Shown: positions 53,633-64,000 of the stretch, piece after piece
How the letters are laid out: each line of letters starts with the position of its first letter
Position numbering within the stretch: position 1 is the first letter of the stretch
Assembly (NCBI RefSeq): GCF_016722785.1
Contig: NZ_JAEQNE010000011.1
Location: 1-64,000 of the forward strand
Length of the DNA stretch: 64,000 nt
Direction: 5' to 3'
DNA from: Ramlibacter monticola
Lineage (GTDB): Bacteria; Pseudomonadota; Gammaproteobacteria; Burkholderiales; Burkholderiaceae_C
Program-made: the position numbers and the translations under genes
The notes under the pieces: generated by a model
What the model was told of the DNA's origin: nothing
Database searches by the model: none
The model's input: only the letters and a program-made list of their open reading frames with translations

Positions 53633-54601
53633 CTACTTCTTGTTGAAGGCGTTCACCAGCGCGACGCCGTCGGGCCCGGCCTTCTTCTGCCAGTCCGCCA
53701 GCATGATCGCGCCGACCTGCTTCATGTCCGCGGTGAGCTTGGGCGCGGGCTTCATGATCTTCATGCCCTTGTCCGCGAGCGCCTTCTTGTACCACTCGTT
53801 CTTTTCCTCCGACAGCGCCCAGCCGCGCTTCTCGGCCTCGGCGGCGGCCTTCAGGACGGCCTCCTGCGTGGGCTTGTCCAGCGCGTCGAAGGCCTTCTGG
53901 TTCACGATGATCGCGTTCTTCGGCAACCAGGCCTGCGTGTCGTACCAGTACTTGATGCTCTCGTAGGTCTTGGAGTCGTAGCCGGTGGAGCCCGAGCTCA
54001 TGTAGCTGTTCACCACGCCGGTGGCCAGCGCCTGCGAGAGTTCGGCGGCCTGGATGGTCACCGGCTGGGCGCCCACCAGTTCGGCGATCTTCGCCGTGGC
54101 GGGGCTATAGGCGCGCCACTTCAGGCCGCGCATGTCGGCGACGGAGGCGAGCTCCTTGTTGGCGTAGATGCCCTGGGGCGGCCACGCCACCGTGTAGAGC
54201 AGCCGCATGCCCTGGGCGGCGAGCAGCTTGTCCAGGAAGGGCTTCTGGGCGGCGGCCAGCTTGCGCGCCTCGGTGTAGCTGCTGGCGAGGAAGGGGATGC
54301 CGTCGGCGCCGTAGATCGGGTTCTCGTTCTCGAAGTTCACCAGCAGCACTTCGCCGATCGGCGCCTGCGCGCTCTGCACCGCGCGCTTGATCTCGTTGGC
54401 CTTGAACAGCGAGGCGTTCGCGTGGACCTGGATCTTCAGCTTGCCGCCGCTGGCCTTCTCCACGTCGTTCGCGAACTGCACCAGGTTCTCGGTGTGGAAG
54501 TTGCCCGCGGGGTAGGCGGCGGGCAGGTCCCACTTGGCCTGCGCGAAGGCGTGGCCGGCCACGCACGCGGCCAGCAGGGGAAGGGCGGGTCGGAAGTTCA
54601 T
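53633..54601 (-). CDS. dctP: TRAP transporter substrate-binding protein DctP
   Basis: This 322-residue periplasmic receptor has a Sec signal of about 20 residues (CVAGHAFAQ) followed by DctP blocks WDLPAAYPAGNFHTENLVQF, the IGEVLLVNFENENPIYGADG region and LKWRAYSPATAKIAELVGAQ, which holds the conserved Arg that binds the ligand carboxylate. It is unlike the four TakP-like proteins. It is first in the dctPQM operon and divergent from the oxoprolinase gene with a ~135-base shared promoter region. The ligand is unknown. Confidence 0.92.
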   Translation of the reverse strand: MNFRPALPLLAACVAGHAFAQAKWDLPAAYPAGNFHTENLVQFANDVEKASGGKLKIQVHANASLFKANEIKRAVQSAQAPIGEVLLVNFENENPIYGADGIPFLASSYTEARKLAAAQKPFLDKLLAAQGMRLLYTVAWPPQGIYANKELASVADMRGLKWRAYSPATAKIAELVGAQPVTIQAAELSQALATGVVNSYMSSGSTGYDSKTYESIKYWYDTQAWLPKNAIIVNQKAFDALDKPTQEAVLKAAAEAEKRGWALSEEKNEWYKKALADKGMKIMKPAPKLTADMKQVGAIMLADWQKKAGPDGVALVNAFNKK

Positions 54602-54736
54602 GATGCTCCAGGACAGTGCTCGGACGGTAAGCGGCCGAGCATAGCCGCAAGGACGATGCCAGCGCCTCCGGTGTTTCCCCGGCGACGCGGGCCGACACAT
54701 CGCCGTGGCCGCGCAGGCTACAGTGCCGGGAAAGCC
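54602..54736. promoter_or_regulatory. Divergent promoter region of dctP and the oxoprolinase gene
   Basis: The 135-base gap separates two divergent starts. No canonical -35/-10 pair or strong palindrome was recognised. Shared control of transporter and enzyme is likely from layout only. Confidence 0.3.
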
Positions 54737-58423
<3,687 letters not shown>

Positions 58424-58446
58424 AAGGCGTGTGCCATCATGCGGCG

Positions 58447-59514
58447 ATGAGCGAGACGACCCCCGCCGGCGGGCCCCTGCTGGACGACCTGCCCTTCCCC
58501 GCGCGCTTCGAATCCGAGGCGGCGCTCGAGGACTATCTCGCCACGCCTTCTCGCGACCTCGTGCGCGACCTCGCCCGCACCGAGGGCGACCTGCTGGTGC
58601 TGGGCGTGGGCGGCAAGATGGGCCCGACGCTGGCCCGTCTGGCGCGCAACGCGCTGCCCGCCTCGCGCCGCGTCATTGCCGTCGCGCGCTTCTCGGAACC
58701 GGGTCTGCGCGAGGCGCTGCTGGGCCACGGCATCGAGACCATCCCGTGCGACCTGCTGGATCGCGACGCGCTGCAGGCGCTGCCGAGGTGCCCCAACGTC
58801 GTCTTCATGGCCGGCCGCAAGTTCGGGGCCGACGGCAACCTTCCCCTGACCTGGGCGATGAACGCGCACGTGCCGGCGCTGGTGGCGGAGGCCTTCCGCG
58901 GCTCGCGCATCGTCGCCTTCTCCACCGCCTGCGTCTATCCCTTCGTGCCGGTGACCGGCCAGGGTGCGAGCGAGGACGAGGTGCTGTCGCCTCCCGGCGA
59001 ATACGCCAATTCCTGCGTCGGCCGCGAACGCATGTTCGAATACTTCTCGCAGCTGCACGGCACGCCGGGGCGCCTGTTCCGACTGAGCTACGCCATCGAC
59101 ATGCGCTACGGCGTGCTGGCCGACGTGGCGCTGAAGGTGTGGCGCGGCGAGGCCGTGGACGTGACCATGGGCCACGTCAACGTGATCTGGCAGGGCGACG
59201 CCAACGCGCAGGCGCTGCGCTGCCTGGCGGTGGCGACGGTGCCGACCTCGCCGCTGAACGTGAGCGGCCCCGAGACCACCTCCATCCGCTGGCTGGCGCA
59301 GGAGTTCGCTCGCATCTTCGGCAAGCCCGCCACGGTCACGGGGCAGGAAGCACCCACCGCCTGGCTGATGAACACCGGCGAGGCCGAGCGCCTGTTCGGC
59401 TATCCGCGCATCCCGCTCAAGCAGATGGTGGCCTGGGTCGCCGACTGGATCGCGCACGGCCAGCGACTGCTCGGCAAGCCCACCAAGTTCGAGAAGCGGG
59501 ACGGGCACTACTGA
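58447..59514 (+). CDS. NAD-dependent epimerase/dehydratase family protein
   Basis: This 355-residue extended short-chain dehydrogenase has its nucleotide-binding stretch near residue 52 (DLLVLGVGGKMGPTLARLA), which is a modified GxxGxxG. A Ser/Tyr region follows (FSTACVYPF), but the expected YxxxK is not clear (EYANSCVGRERM), so catalysis may differ. The substrate is unknown. The start is 23 bases after the oxoprolinase stop, and the next gene (DapA family) follows 28 bases later, so the three genes are probably one unit. Confidence 0.75.
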   Translation: MSETTPAGGPLLDDLPFPARFESEAALEDYLATPSRDLVRDLARTEGDLLVLGVGGKMGPTLARLARNALPASRRVIAVARFSEPGLREALLGHGIETIPCDLLDRDALQALPRCPNVVFMAGRKFGADGNLPLTWAMNAHVPALVAEAFRGSRIVAFSTACVYPFVPVTGQGASEDEVLSPPGEYANSCVGRERMFEYFSQLHGTPGRLFRLSYAIDMRYGVLADVALKVWRGEAVDVTMGHVNVIWQGDANAQALRCLAVATVPTSPLNVSGPETTSIRWLAQEFARIFGKPATVTGQEAPTAWLMNTGEAERLFGYPRIPLKQMVAWVADWIAHGQRLLGKPTKFEKRDGHY

Positions 59515-59542
59515 TCCCGCCCGGATCCCCGAGGAAGTTGCC

Positions 59543-60610
59543 ATGCCCCTGAACCGATCCGATCTCCCCCGGGAGGTGCTGCAGCTGCTGGCCGACGGCG
59601 CGGTGATCCCCGCCCACCCGCTGGCGCTCGACGCGCGCCGCCAGTTCGACCGCCGCCGCCAGCGCGCGCTCACCCGCTATTACGTCGATGCCGGCGCCGG
59701 CGGCCTGGCCGTGGGCGTGCACACGACGCAGTTCGCGATCCGCGAACACGGGCTCTACGAGCGCGTCCTTGCCAGCGCGATGGAGGACCGCCTGGCCTGG
59801 AGCGACCGGCCCATGGCGATGATCGCGGGCCTGTGCGGCCGGACCGAGCAGGCCCGCAGGGAGGCGCGCATCGCGGTGGGCCTGGGCTACCACGCGGGCC
59901 TTCTCAGCCTCGCGGCCCTGGCCTCCGCCTCGGAGGACGAGAGGATCGCCCACTGCGAAGCGGTGGCGCAGGAGATCCCGCTGGTGGGCTTCTACCTGCA
60001 GACGGCCGTCGGCGGCCCGACCCTGCCGCACTCCTTCTGGCGCCGCTTCGCCTCGCTGCCGAACGCGCTGGCGATCAAGGTGGCGCCCTTCCACCGCTAC
60101 CGCACCCTGGACGTGGTGCGCGGGCTGGTCGATGCGGGCGCCGAGGAGCGCGTCTATCTCTACACCGGCAACGACGACCACATCGTCCTGGACCTGGCGC
60201 TGCCCTTCACCGCGATGCGCGACGGCCGGCCGGTGACGGTGCGCTTCCGCGGCGGCCTGCTGGGGCACTGGTCGGTGTGGACCGCGAAGGCGGTGGAGCA
60301 GCTGGAGGCCATCAAGGCCGCGATTGCGACGCACGGCGGCAGCCTGCCGCCGCAGCTGCTGGCGCTGGACTCGCGCGTCACCGACTGCAACTCCGCCTTC
60401 TTCGACGTGAGGAACGACTTCCACGGCTGCATCGCGGGCTGCCACGAGGTGCTGCGCCGGCAGGGGCTGCTCGAAGGCATCTGGTGCCTCGATCCGCAGG
60501 AGGGGCTGGGGGCGGGGCAGCCCCAGGAGATCGACCGCGTGCTGCGGGAGCATGCGGACCTGGCCGACGATGCCTTCGTGCGGGCCAACCTGGAGCGGTG
60601 GCTGTCCTAG
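59543..60610 (+). CDS. Dihydrodipicolinate synthase (DapA) family protein
   Basis: This 355-residue TIM-barrel protein of the N-acetylneuraminate lyase/DapA family has a likely Schiff-base Lys in NALAIKVAPFHRYRT (about residue 178) and a Tyr in VGFYLQTAVGG. It is longer than true DapA (about 290), with an additional C-terminal ~40 residues and an extended N-terminus. Members cleave or join pyruvate and an aldehyde. It is paired with the preceding epimerase-like gene; the substrate is unknown. GAGGAAG is the ribosome binding site. It ends just before a terminator of the opposite strand. Confidence 0.8.
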   Translation: MPLNRSDLPREVLQLLADGAVIPAHPLALDARRQFDRRRQRALTRYYVDAGAGGLAVGVHTTQFAIREHGLYERVLASAMEDRLAWSDRPMAMIAGLCGRTEQARREARIAVGLGYHAGLLSLAALASASEDERIAHCEAVAQEIPLVGFYLQTAVGGPTLPHSFWRRFASLPNALAIKVAPFHRYRTLDVVRGLVDAGAEERVYLYTGNDDHIVLDLALPFTAMRDGRPVTVRFRGGLLGHWSVWTAKAVEQLEAIKAAIATHGGSLPPQLLALDSRVTDCNSAFFDVRNDFHGCIAGCHEVLRRQGLLEGIWCLDPQEGLGAGQPQEIDRVLREHADLADDAFVRANLERWLS

Positions 60611-60625
60611 CTGCGTGGGACCCAT

Positions 60626-60652
60626 GAAAAAGGCCCGCCGGGTGGCGGGCCT
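60626..60652 (-). terminator. Rho-independent terminator after the ComEA-like gene
   Basis: On the minus strand the stem AGGCCCGCC/GGCGGGCCT with a 4-base loop is followed by TTTTT. It lies 26 bases past the stop of the ComEA-like gene. Because the T run is on the minus strand only, it serves that gene. Confidence 0.85.
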
Positions 60653-60677
60653 GCGCTGCGTGCGAGAAGCGCTGCTG

Positions 60678-61073
60678 TTATTTCTTCGCGGAAGCGGCCG
60701 GCTTGGCGGCGGCCGTATCGTCCTTCTTCTCGGCCTGGCCTTCCTTCTTCTCTTCCTTCTTTTCGGTCTTGACGGCCTTCTTGTCGTCGTTCTTGGCCAG
60801 CGCGGGATTCTTGTAGTCGGACCCGTTCACCGTCAGGCCGCCGGCCGAGTACTTGGCGGCGGTGGGCGAGCCGATGCCCTTCACACGGGCCATCAGGTCG
60901 TCCCAGGTCTTGAAATCGCCCTTCTTGCGCTCGTCGAGGATGCGCTTGGACATCACCGGGCCGATGCCCTTGATGCCGTCCAGGTCGGCGGCGGTGGCCT
61001 TGTTCACGTCGACGGCCGCGAAGGAGGCGGCGGCGTAGAGCAGGGCCAGGACGGCCAGGATCCTCTTCAGCAT
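60678..61073 (-). CDS. ComEA-like helix-hairpin-helix protein
   Basis: This 131-residue secreted protein has a signal (1-19, AAASFAA), a double helix-hairpin-helix DNA-binding domain (about 20-70, VDVNKATAADLDGIKGIGPV and KGIGSPTAAKYS) and a Lys/Glu-rich, low-complexity tail (about 90-131). ComEA binds DNA at the membrane during natural transformation; single-domain short forms are common and their role is less certain. GGAGAG precedes the ATG at 61073. It stands alone, ending in a terminator. Confidence 0.85.
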   Translation of the reverse strand: MLKRILAVLALLYAAASFAAVDVNKATAADLDGIKGIGPVMSKRILDERKKGDFKTWDDLMARVKGIGSPTAAKYSAGGLTVNGSDYKNPALAKNDDKKAVKTEKKEEKKEGQAEKKDDTAAAKPAASAKK

Positions 61074-61154
61074 GGACTCTCCAGCAGGTGCGATGGGCGC
61101 CGTCGGGACGCGGCCTGTCCACAACGGCTCAGCCCGCCCGGAAGTTGACGCGCT

Positions 61155-62156
61155 TTACTTCCCGAAGTGCCGCGCCAGCTCCCGCATGTACTCGCGCACC
61201 CCCGTGGCGACATCGGCGAACTGGTGGTCGCAGCCGGCCTCGCGCAGCGCCGTCAGGTCGGCCTGGGTGTAGCACTGGTACTTTCCGCGCAGCGCGTCGG
61301 GGAAGGGGATGTATTCCAGCAGCCCCTGCTGCACCGCGGAAGACGCATCCGGCACGCCGCCCTGGAGAGCGTTCACCACCCCCACGGCGACGTCGTTGAA
61401 CGGCTGCGCGCGGCCGGTGCCCAGGTTGAAGATGCCGGACTTCTCCGGGTGGTCGAAGAACCACAGGTTCACCGCCACCACGTCGTCGACGAACACGAAG
61501 TCGCGCGTCTGCTCGCCGGGGCCGTAGCCGCCGTAGTCGCCGAACAGCTTGACCTTGCCCTGCTCGCGGAACTGGTTGAACTGGTGGAAGGCGACGCTGG
61601 CCATGCGGCCCTTGTGCTGCTCGCGCGGGCCGTAGACGTTGAAGTAGCGGAAGCCCACCACCTGGCGTTTCACGCGCTTGAAGTCCGTGCCGCACTCGCG
61701 CCGCATCCGCTGGTCGAACAGCAGCTTGCTATAGCCGTACACGTTCAGCGGCCGCTCGAACTCCGGCGTCTCGCGGAAGGTGTCGGAGCCGCCGTACACC
61801 GCGGCCGACGACGCGTACAGCAGGCGCGTGCCGCGCTGCTGGCAGGACTCGAACAGCGAGCAGGACACGCCGTAGTTGTTGTCCATCATGTACTTGCCGT
61901 CCTGCTCCATCGTGTCGCTGCAGGCGCCCTCGTGGAACACCGCGTCGACCTTGCCGAAGCCGCCGTCGGCGAAGATGGAATAGAACTCGTCGGCGTCGAT
62001 GTAGTCCTCGATCTTCAGGTCCGCCAGGTTGCGGAACTTGTCGCCCTGGGTCAGGTCGTCGACCGCGACGATGTCGTCGATCCCCCGCGCATTCAGGCCC
62101 TTGACGATATTGCTGCCGATGAACCCGGCGGCTCCGGTGACGACGACGCGTGTCAT
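61155..62156 (-). CDS. hldD: ADP-L-glycero-D-manno-heptose 6-epimerase
   Basis: This 333-residue epimerase of lipopolysaccharide inner-core synthesis has the NADP-binding motif VTGAAGFIGSNIVKGL (5-20), a Tyr/Lys pair in YGYSKLLFDQ (about 140) and the conserved NVYGPREQHKGRMASVAFH. It converts ADP-D-glycero-D-manno-heptose to the L form. Its start overlaps the hldA stop by four bases (ATGA on the minus strand), so the two are translated together. Confidence 0.95.
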   Translation of the reverse strand: MTRVVVTGAAGFIGSNIVKGLNARGIDDIVAVDDLTQGDKFRNLADLKIEDYIDADEFYSIFADGGFGKVDAVFHEGACSDTMEQDGKYMMDNNYGVSCSLFESCQQRGTRLLYASSAAVYGGSDTFRETPEFERPLNVYGYSKLLFDQRMRRECGTDFKRVKRQVVGFRYFNVYGPREQHKGRMASVAFHQFNQFREQGKVKLFGDYGGYGPGEQTRDFVFVDDVVAVNLWFFDHPEKSGIFNLGTGRAQPFNDVAVGVVNALQGGVPDASSAVQQGLLEYIPFPDALRGKYQCYTQADLTALREAGCDHQFADVATGVREYMRELARHFGK

Positions 62157-63085
62157 TGGAACAACTCCTCGTAGGAAACGGTTGCGGTGCCGAACTTGCC
62201 CACCACGATGCCGCCGGCCCGGTTGGCGATCGGCACGGCCTCGCGCAGCGGCACGCCCGCGGCCACCATGGTGGCCAGCGTCGCGATGACCGTGTCGCCG
62301 GCGCCGGTGACGTCGAACACCTCGCGCGCCTGCGCCTTGACGGTGAATTCGCCCTGCTCGTCGAACAGGGTCATGCCTTCCTCGCTGCGCGTGAGCAGCA
62401 GCGCCTGCAGGCCGAGCTCCTCGCGCAGCCGGTGGGCGCGCTTCTTCAGGTCGTCCTCGCCGTGCCAGCGCCCGACCACGTCCTGCAGTTCGGCGCGGTT
62501 GGGCGTGATGATGCTGGCGCCGCGGTAGCGGCCGTAGTCGGAGCCCTTGGGGTCGACCAGCACCGGCCTGTCCGCGGCGCGGGCGCTTTCGATCATCGCC
62601 GGGATGTGGGCCAGCCCGCCCTTGCCGTAGTCGGAGAACAGGATCGCGTCCTGCTGCGACAGGAGCTCGGCGAAGGCCTCGGACTGCATGGCCAGCACCT
62701 CGTGGTCCGGCTCGTTCTCGAAGTCCATCCGCAGCAGCTGCTGCTGGCGGCCGATCACGCGCAGCTTGACCGTGGTGCGCAGGCCGGGGTCGCGCTTCAG
62801 GTGGGTCCGGATGCCGGTGCGCGTGAGCAGCGACTCGAGCCGGTGGCCGGGCTCGTCGTCGCCGACGACGCCCAGGAAGCTCGCCTGCGCCCCGAGGGTG
62901 CTGACGTTGTAGGCCACGTTGGCGGCGGCGCCGATGCGCTCCTCCTCGCGCGAGACCTTGACGACGGGGACGGGCGCTTCGGGGGAGATGCGCTCCACCG
63001 CCCCGTGCCAGTAGCGGTCGAGCATGGCGTCGCCCACCACCAGCACGCGGGCCTTCGCGATGCGTTGCTTGCCTGGATTGTTCAT
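62153..63085 (-). CDS. hldA: D-glycero-beta-D-manno-heptose-7-phosphate kinase
   Basis: This 310-residue carbohydrate kinase of the PfkB family is the RfaE domain I. VLVVGDAMLDRYWHGAVERI lies near residue 13, the substrate loop IGAAANVAYNVSTLGA near 51 and the anion-hole DVTGAGDTVIATLATM near 260. It phosphorylates D-glycero-D-manno-heptose 7-phosphate at C1. The adenylyltransferase half found in fused HldE is absent, so an HldC should be elsewhere. The start at 63085 follows a ~135-base gap after lapB. Confidence 0.94.
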   Translation of the reverse strand: MNNPGKQRIAKARVLVVGDAMLDRYWHGAVERISPEAPVPVVKVSREEERIGAAANVAYNVSTLGAQASFLGVVGDDEPGHRLESLLTRTGIRTHLKRDPGLRTTVKLRVIGRQQQLLRMDFENEPDHEVLAMQSEAFAELLSQQDAILFSDYGKGGLAHIPAMIESARAADRPVLVDPKGSDYGRYRGASIITPNRAELQDVVGRWHGEDDLKKRAHRLREELGLQALLLTRSEEGMTLFDEQGEFTVKAQAREVFDVTGAGDTVIATLATMVAAGVPLREAVPIANRAGGIVVGKFGTATVSYEELFQ

Positions 63086-63138
63086 ACCTTCACCATGTGT
63101 TCCGGGGCACCGCCTGCGAATGCGTGCGGCCGAACCGC

Positions 63139-63217
63139 GTGCCACCGCGGGACCGGCTTCGCCGGGCCGCTGGTGGCGCCCCCTCGAGGGGGAGGCGGCC
63201 GCAGGCCGCTTCGGGGG
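63139..63217 (-). repeat. Dispersed ~75-80 bp palindromic element, copy B
   Basis: This is the reverse-oriented counterpart of the element at 10709-10783: GTGCCACCGCGG, GACCGGCTTCGCCGGGCCG and CCCCCTCGAGGGGGAGG appear in the same order on the opposite strand with a handful of changes. It occupies the gap between lapB and hldA. Confidence 0.75.
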
Positions 63218-63221
63218 GGAG

Positions 63222-64000
63222 TCATAACTCCTCGACCCGTCGGGGAGGGTAGCTGTCCCAGGCCTGGCAGCCGGGGCATTGCCAGAAATACTGCTTCGAT
63301 TCGAAACCGCAGGCCGCGCAGCGGTAGCGCGTGAGCGGCTTCGCGGCGTGGTCCAGCGCGCGCTGGACGTCGGGATGGAACTGCTCGTGCTCCAGCTTCT
63401 CGCCGGCGATCCAGCGGGAGGCTGCCACCAGCGAGGGTTCGCGCTGCACGTGGCGCACGTACCACTCGCGGGCCGCCTGCGGATTGCCCTCCAGCGACGC
63501 GATGGCGTCCAGCACGTCCAGCGAGGGCGACTGCGCGTAGCTTTCCTGCAGGATCTCCGCGGCTTCCCGGTGCCGGCCGCAGGCCAGCGCCGCCTCGGCG
63601 AGGGGCTTGGCGAGCAGGGCCATCGCGCTCGGCACCTCCGCGGCCAGGTCGCGCAGCAGCGAAAACGCTTCATGCGCGTCGCCGGCGCGGCGGCGCAGCG
63701 CGGCCAGTTCGATGCGTGGGCGCGGGGCGCGAGGCGCGATGGCCCTGGCCTTCTGCAGCAGCTGCTCGGCTTCGGCCGGCGCCGCGCTGGCGGCCATCTC
63801 GCACAGGAAGTGCGCCTGGCGGGCGCCGAACTGGCCGGGGCCGCCGGCGTCGAGCTTGCGCGCGATCTCGCCGGCCTGCGCCCAGTCGCGCGAGCGCTCG
63901 TAGATCGCCAGCAGGGCGAGCCGCGCCTGCTCCTCGTAGGCGGTGCCCTCCAGCTTGCGCAGGGCCTCCTCGGCGCGATCGAGCAGGCCGGCCTTCAGGA
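63222..64000 (-). CDS. lapB: Lipopolysaccharide assembly protein LapB (partial, runs off right edge)
   Basis: About 259 C-terminal residues are visible, with the N-terminal membrane anchor outside the window. Tetratricopeptide repeats run through the visible part (LKAGLLDRAEEALRKLEGT, RLALLAIYERSRDWAQAGEI, AEQLLQKARAIAPRAPRPRI). The C-terminus is a rubredoxin-like zinc/iron site, YRCAACGFESKQYFWQCPGC, with two CxxC pairs. LapB (YciM) controls LpxC degradation through FtsH and so lipopolysaccharide supply. It heads a unit with hldA and hldD. The start of the protein is not seen. Confidence 0.9.
   Translation of the reverse strand, partial: LKAGLLDRAEEALRKLEGTAYEEQARLALLAIYERSRDWAQAGEIARKLDAGGPGQFGARQAHFLCEMAASAAPAEAEQLLQKARAIAPRAPRPRIELAALRRRAGDAHEAFSLLRDLAAEVPSAMALLAKPLAEAALACGRHREAAEILQESYAQSPSLDVLDAIASLEGNPQAAREWYVRHVQREPSLVAASRWIAGEKLEHEQFHPDVQRALDHAAKPLTRYRCAACGFESKQYFWQCPGCQAWDSYPPRRVEEL

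Overview
The window is GC-rich, densely coded DNA that looks like a chromosome of a betaproteobacterium of the order Burkholderiales, probably the Comamonadaceae (Ramlibacter/Variovorax type). This is an inference from the mix of genes: many solute-binding proteins of the Bug (TctC) and TRAP (DctP) types, a single-domain heptose kinase HldA beside HldD and LapB, and short G/C-rich dispersed palindromes typical of that group. No rRNA, tRNA or CRISPR array was seen.

Layout. 1-764: the end of an IS3-family insertion sequence and a gene-free stretch holding a 31-bp inverted repeat. 765-5634: four tandem paralogous TakP-like TRAP binding proteins, each closed by its own terminator. 5665-7350: a YbaL-type K+/H+ antiporter. 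7433-13098: a tripartite tricarboxylate transporter (tctCBA) followed by a TIM-barrel epimerase/isomerase and an enolase-superfamily enzyme, a likely catabolic operon behind a promoter with a palindromic operator. 13105-16849 (minus): TRAP permease genes dctQ and dctM and a putative Na+/H+ antiporter. 17033-24660: an EgtB-like protein, a ModE-like regulator, a FIST sensor with a hybrid histidine kinase, and a tungstate ABC transporter tupBCA. 24685-31649: a livK remnant, a CpxP/CpxR/CpxA-like set, DUF5996 and GNAT genes, a fused osmoprotectant-type binding protein/permease, and a lone ModA.

31737-50805 is the most striking part. A GAF-Fis regulator diverges from a coxSLMDEG cluster for a form II molybdenum hydroxylase. 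This runs, with overlapping genes, into a Bug protein and the four-gene ABC system that accompanies PQQ-dependent alcohol oxidation (ATPase, beta-propeller, binding protein, permease). Next come a quinoprotein alcohol dehydrogenase with the lanthanide-type Asp-Tyr-Asp motif, an MxaJ-like protein fused to a c-type cytochrome, a TonB receptor very like the PQQ importer PqqU (YncD), and an XdhC maturation factor. Together they suggest a module that oxidises an alcohol in the periplasm with PQQ and then oxidises the aldehyde with a molybdo-flavoenzyme. No pqq biosynthesis genes lie in the window, and the receptor suggests that PQQ is taken up.

50897-60610: an alpha/beta hydrolase, a complete dctPQM TRAP operon divergent from a fused hydantoinase/5-oxoprolinase, a nucleotide-sugar-epimerase-like protein and a DapA-family lyase. 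60678-64000 (minus): a ComEA-like protein, then hldD, hldA and lapB for lipopolysaccharide inner core and its control; lapB runs off the right edge. Palindromic repeats recur between genes and, in two places, inside coding sequences.
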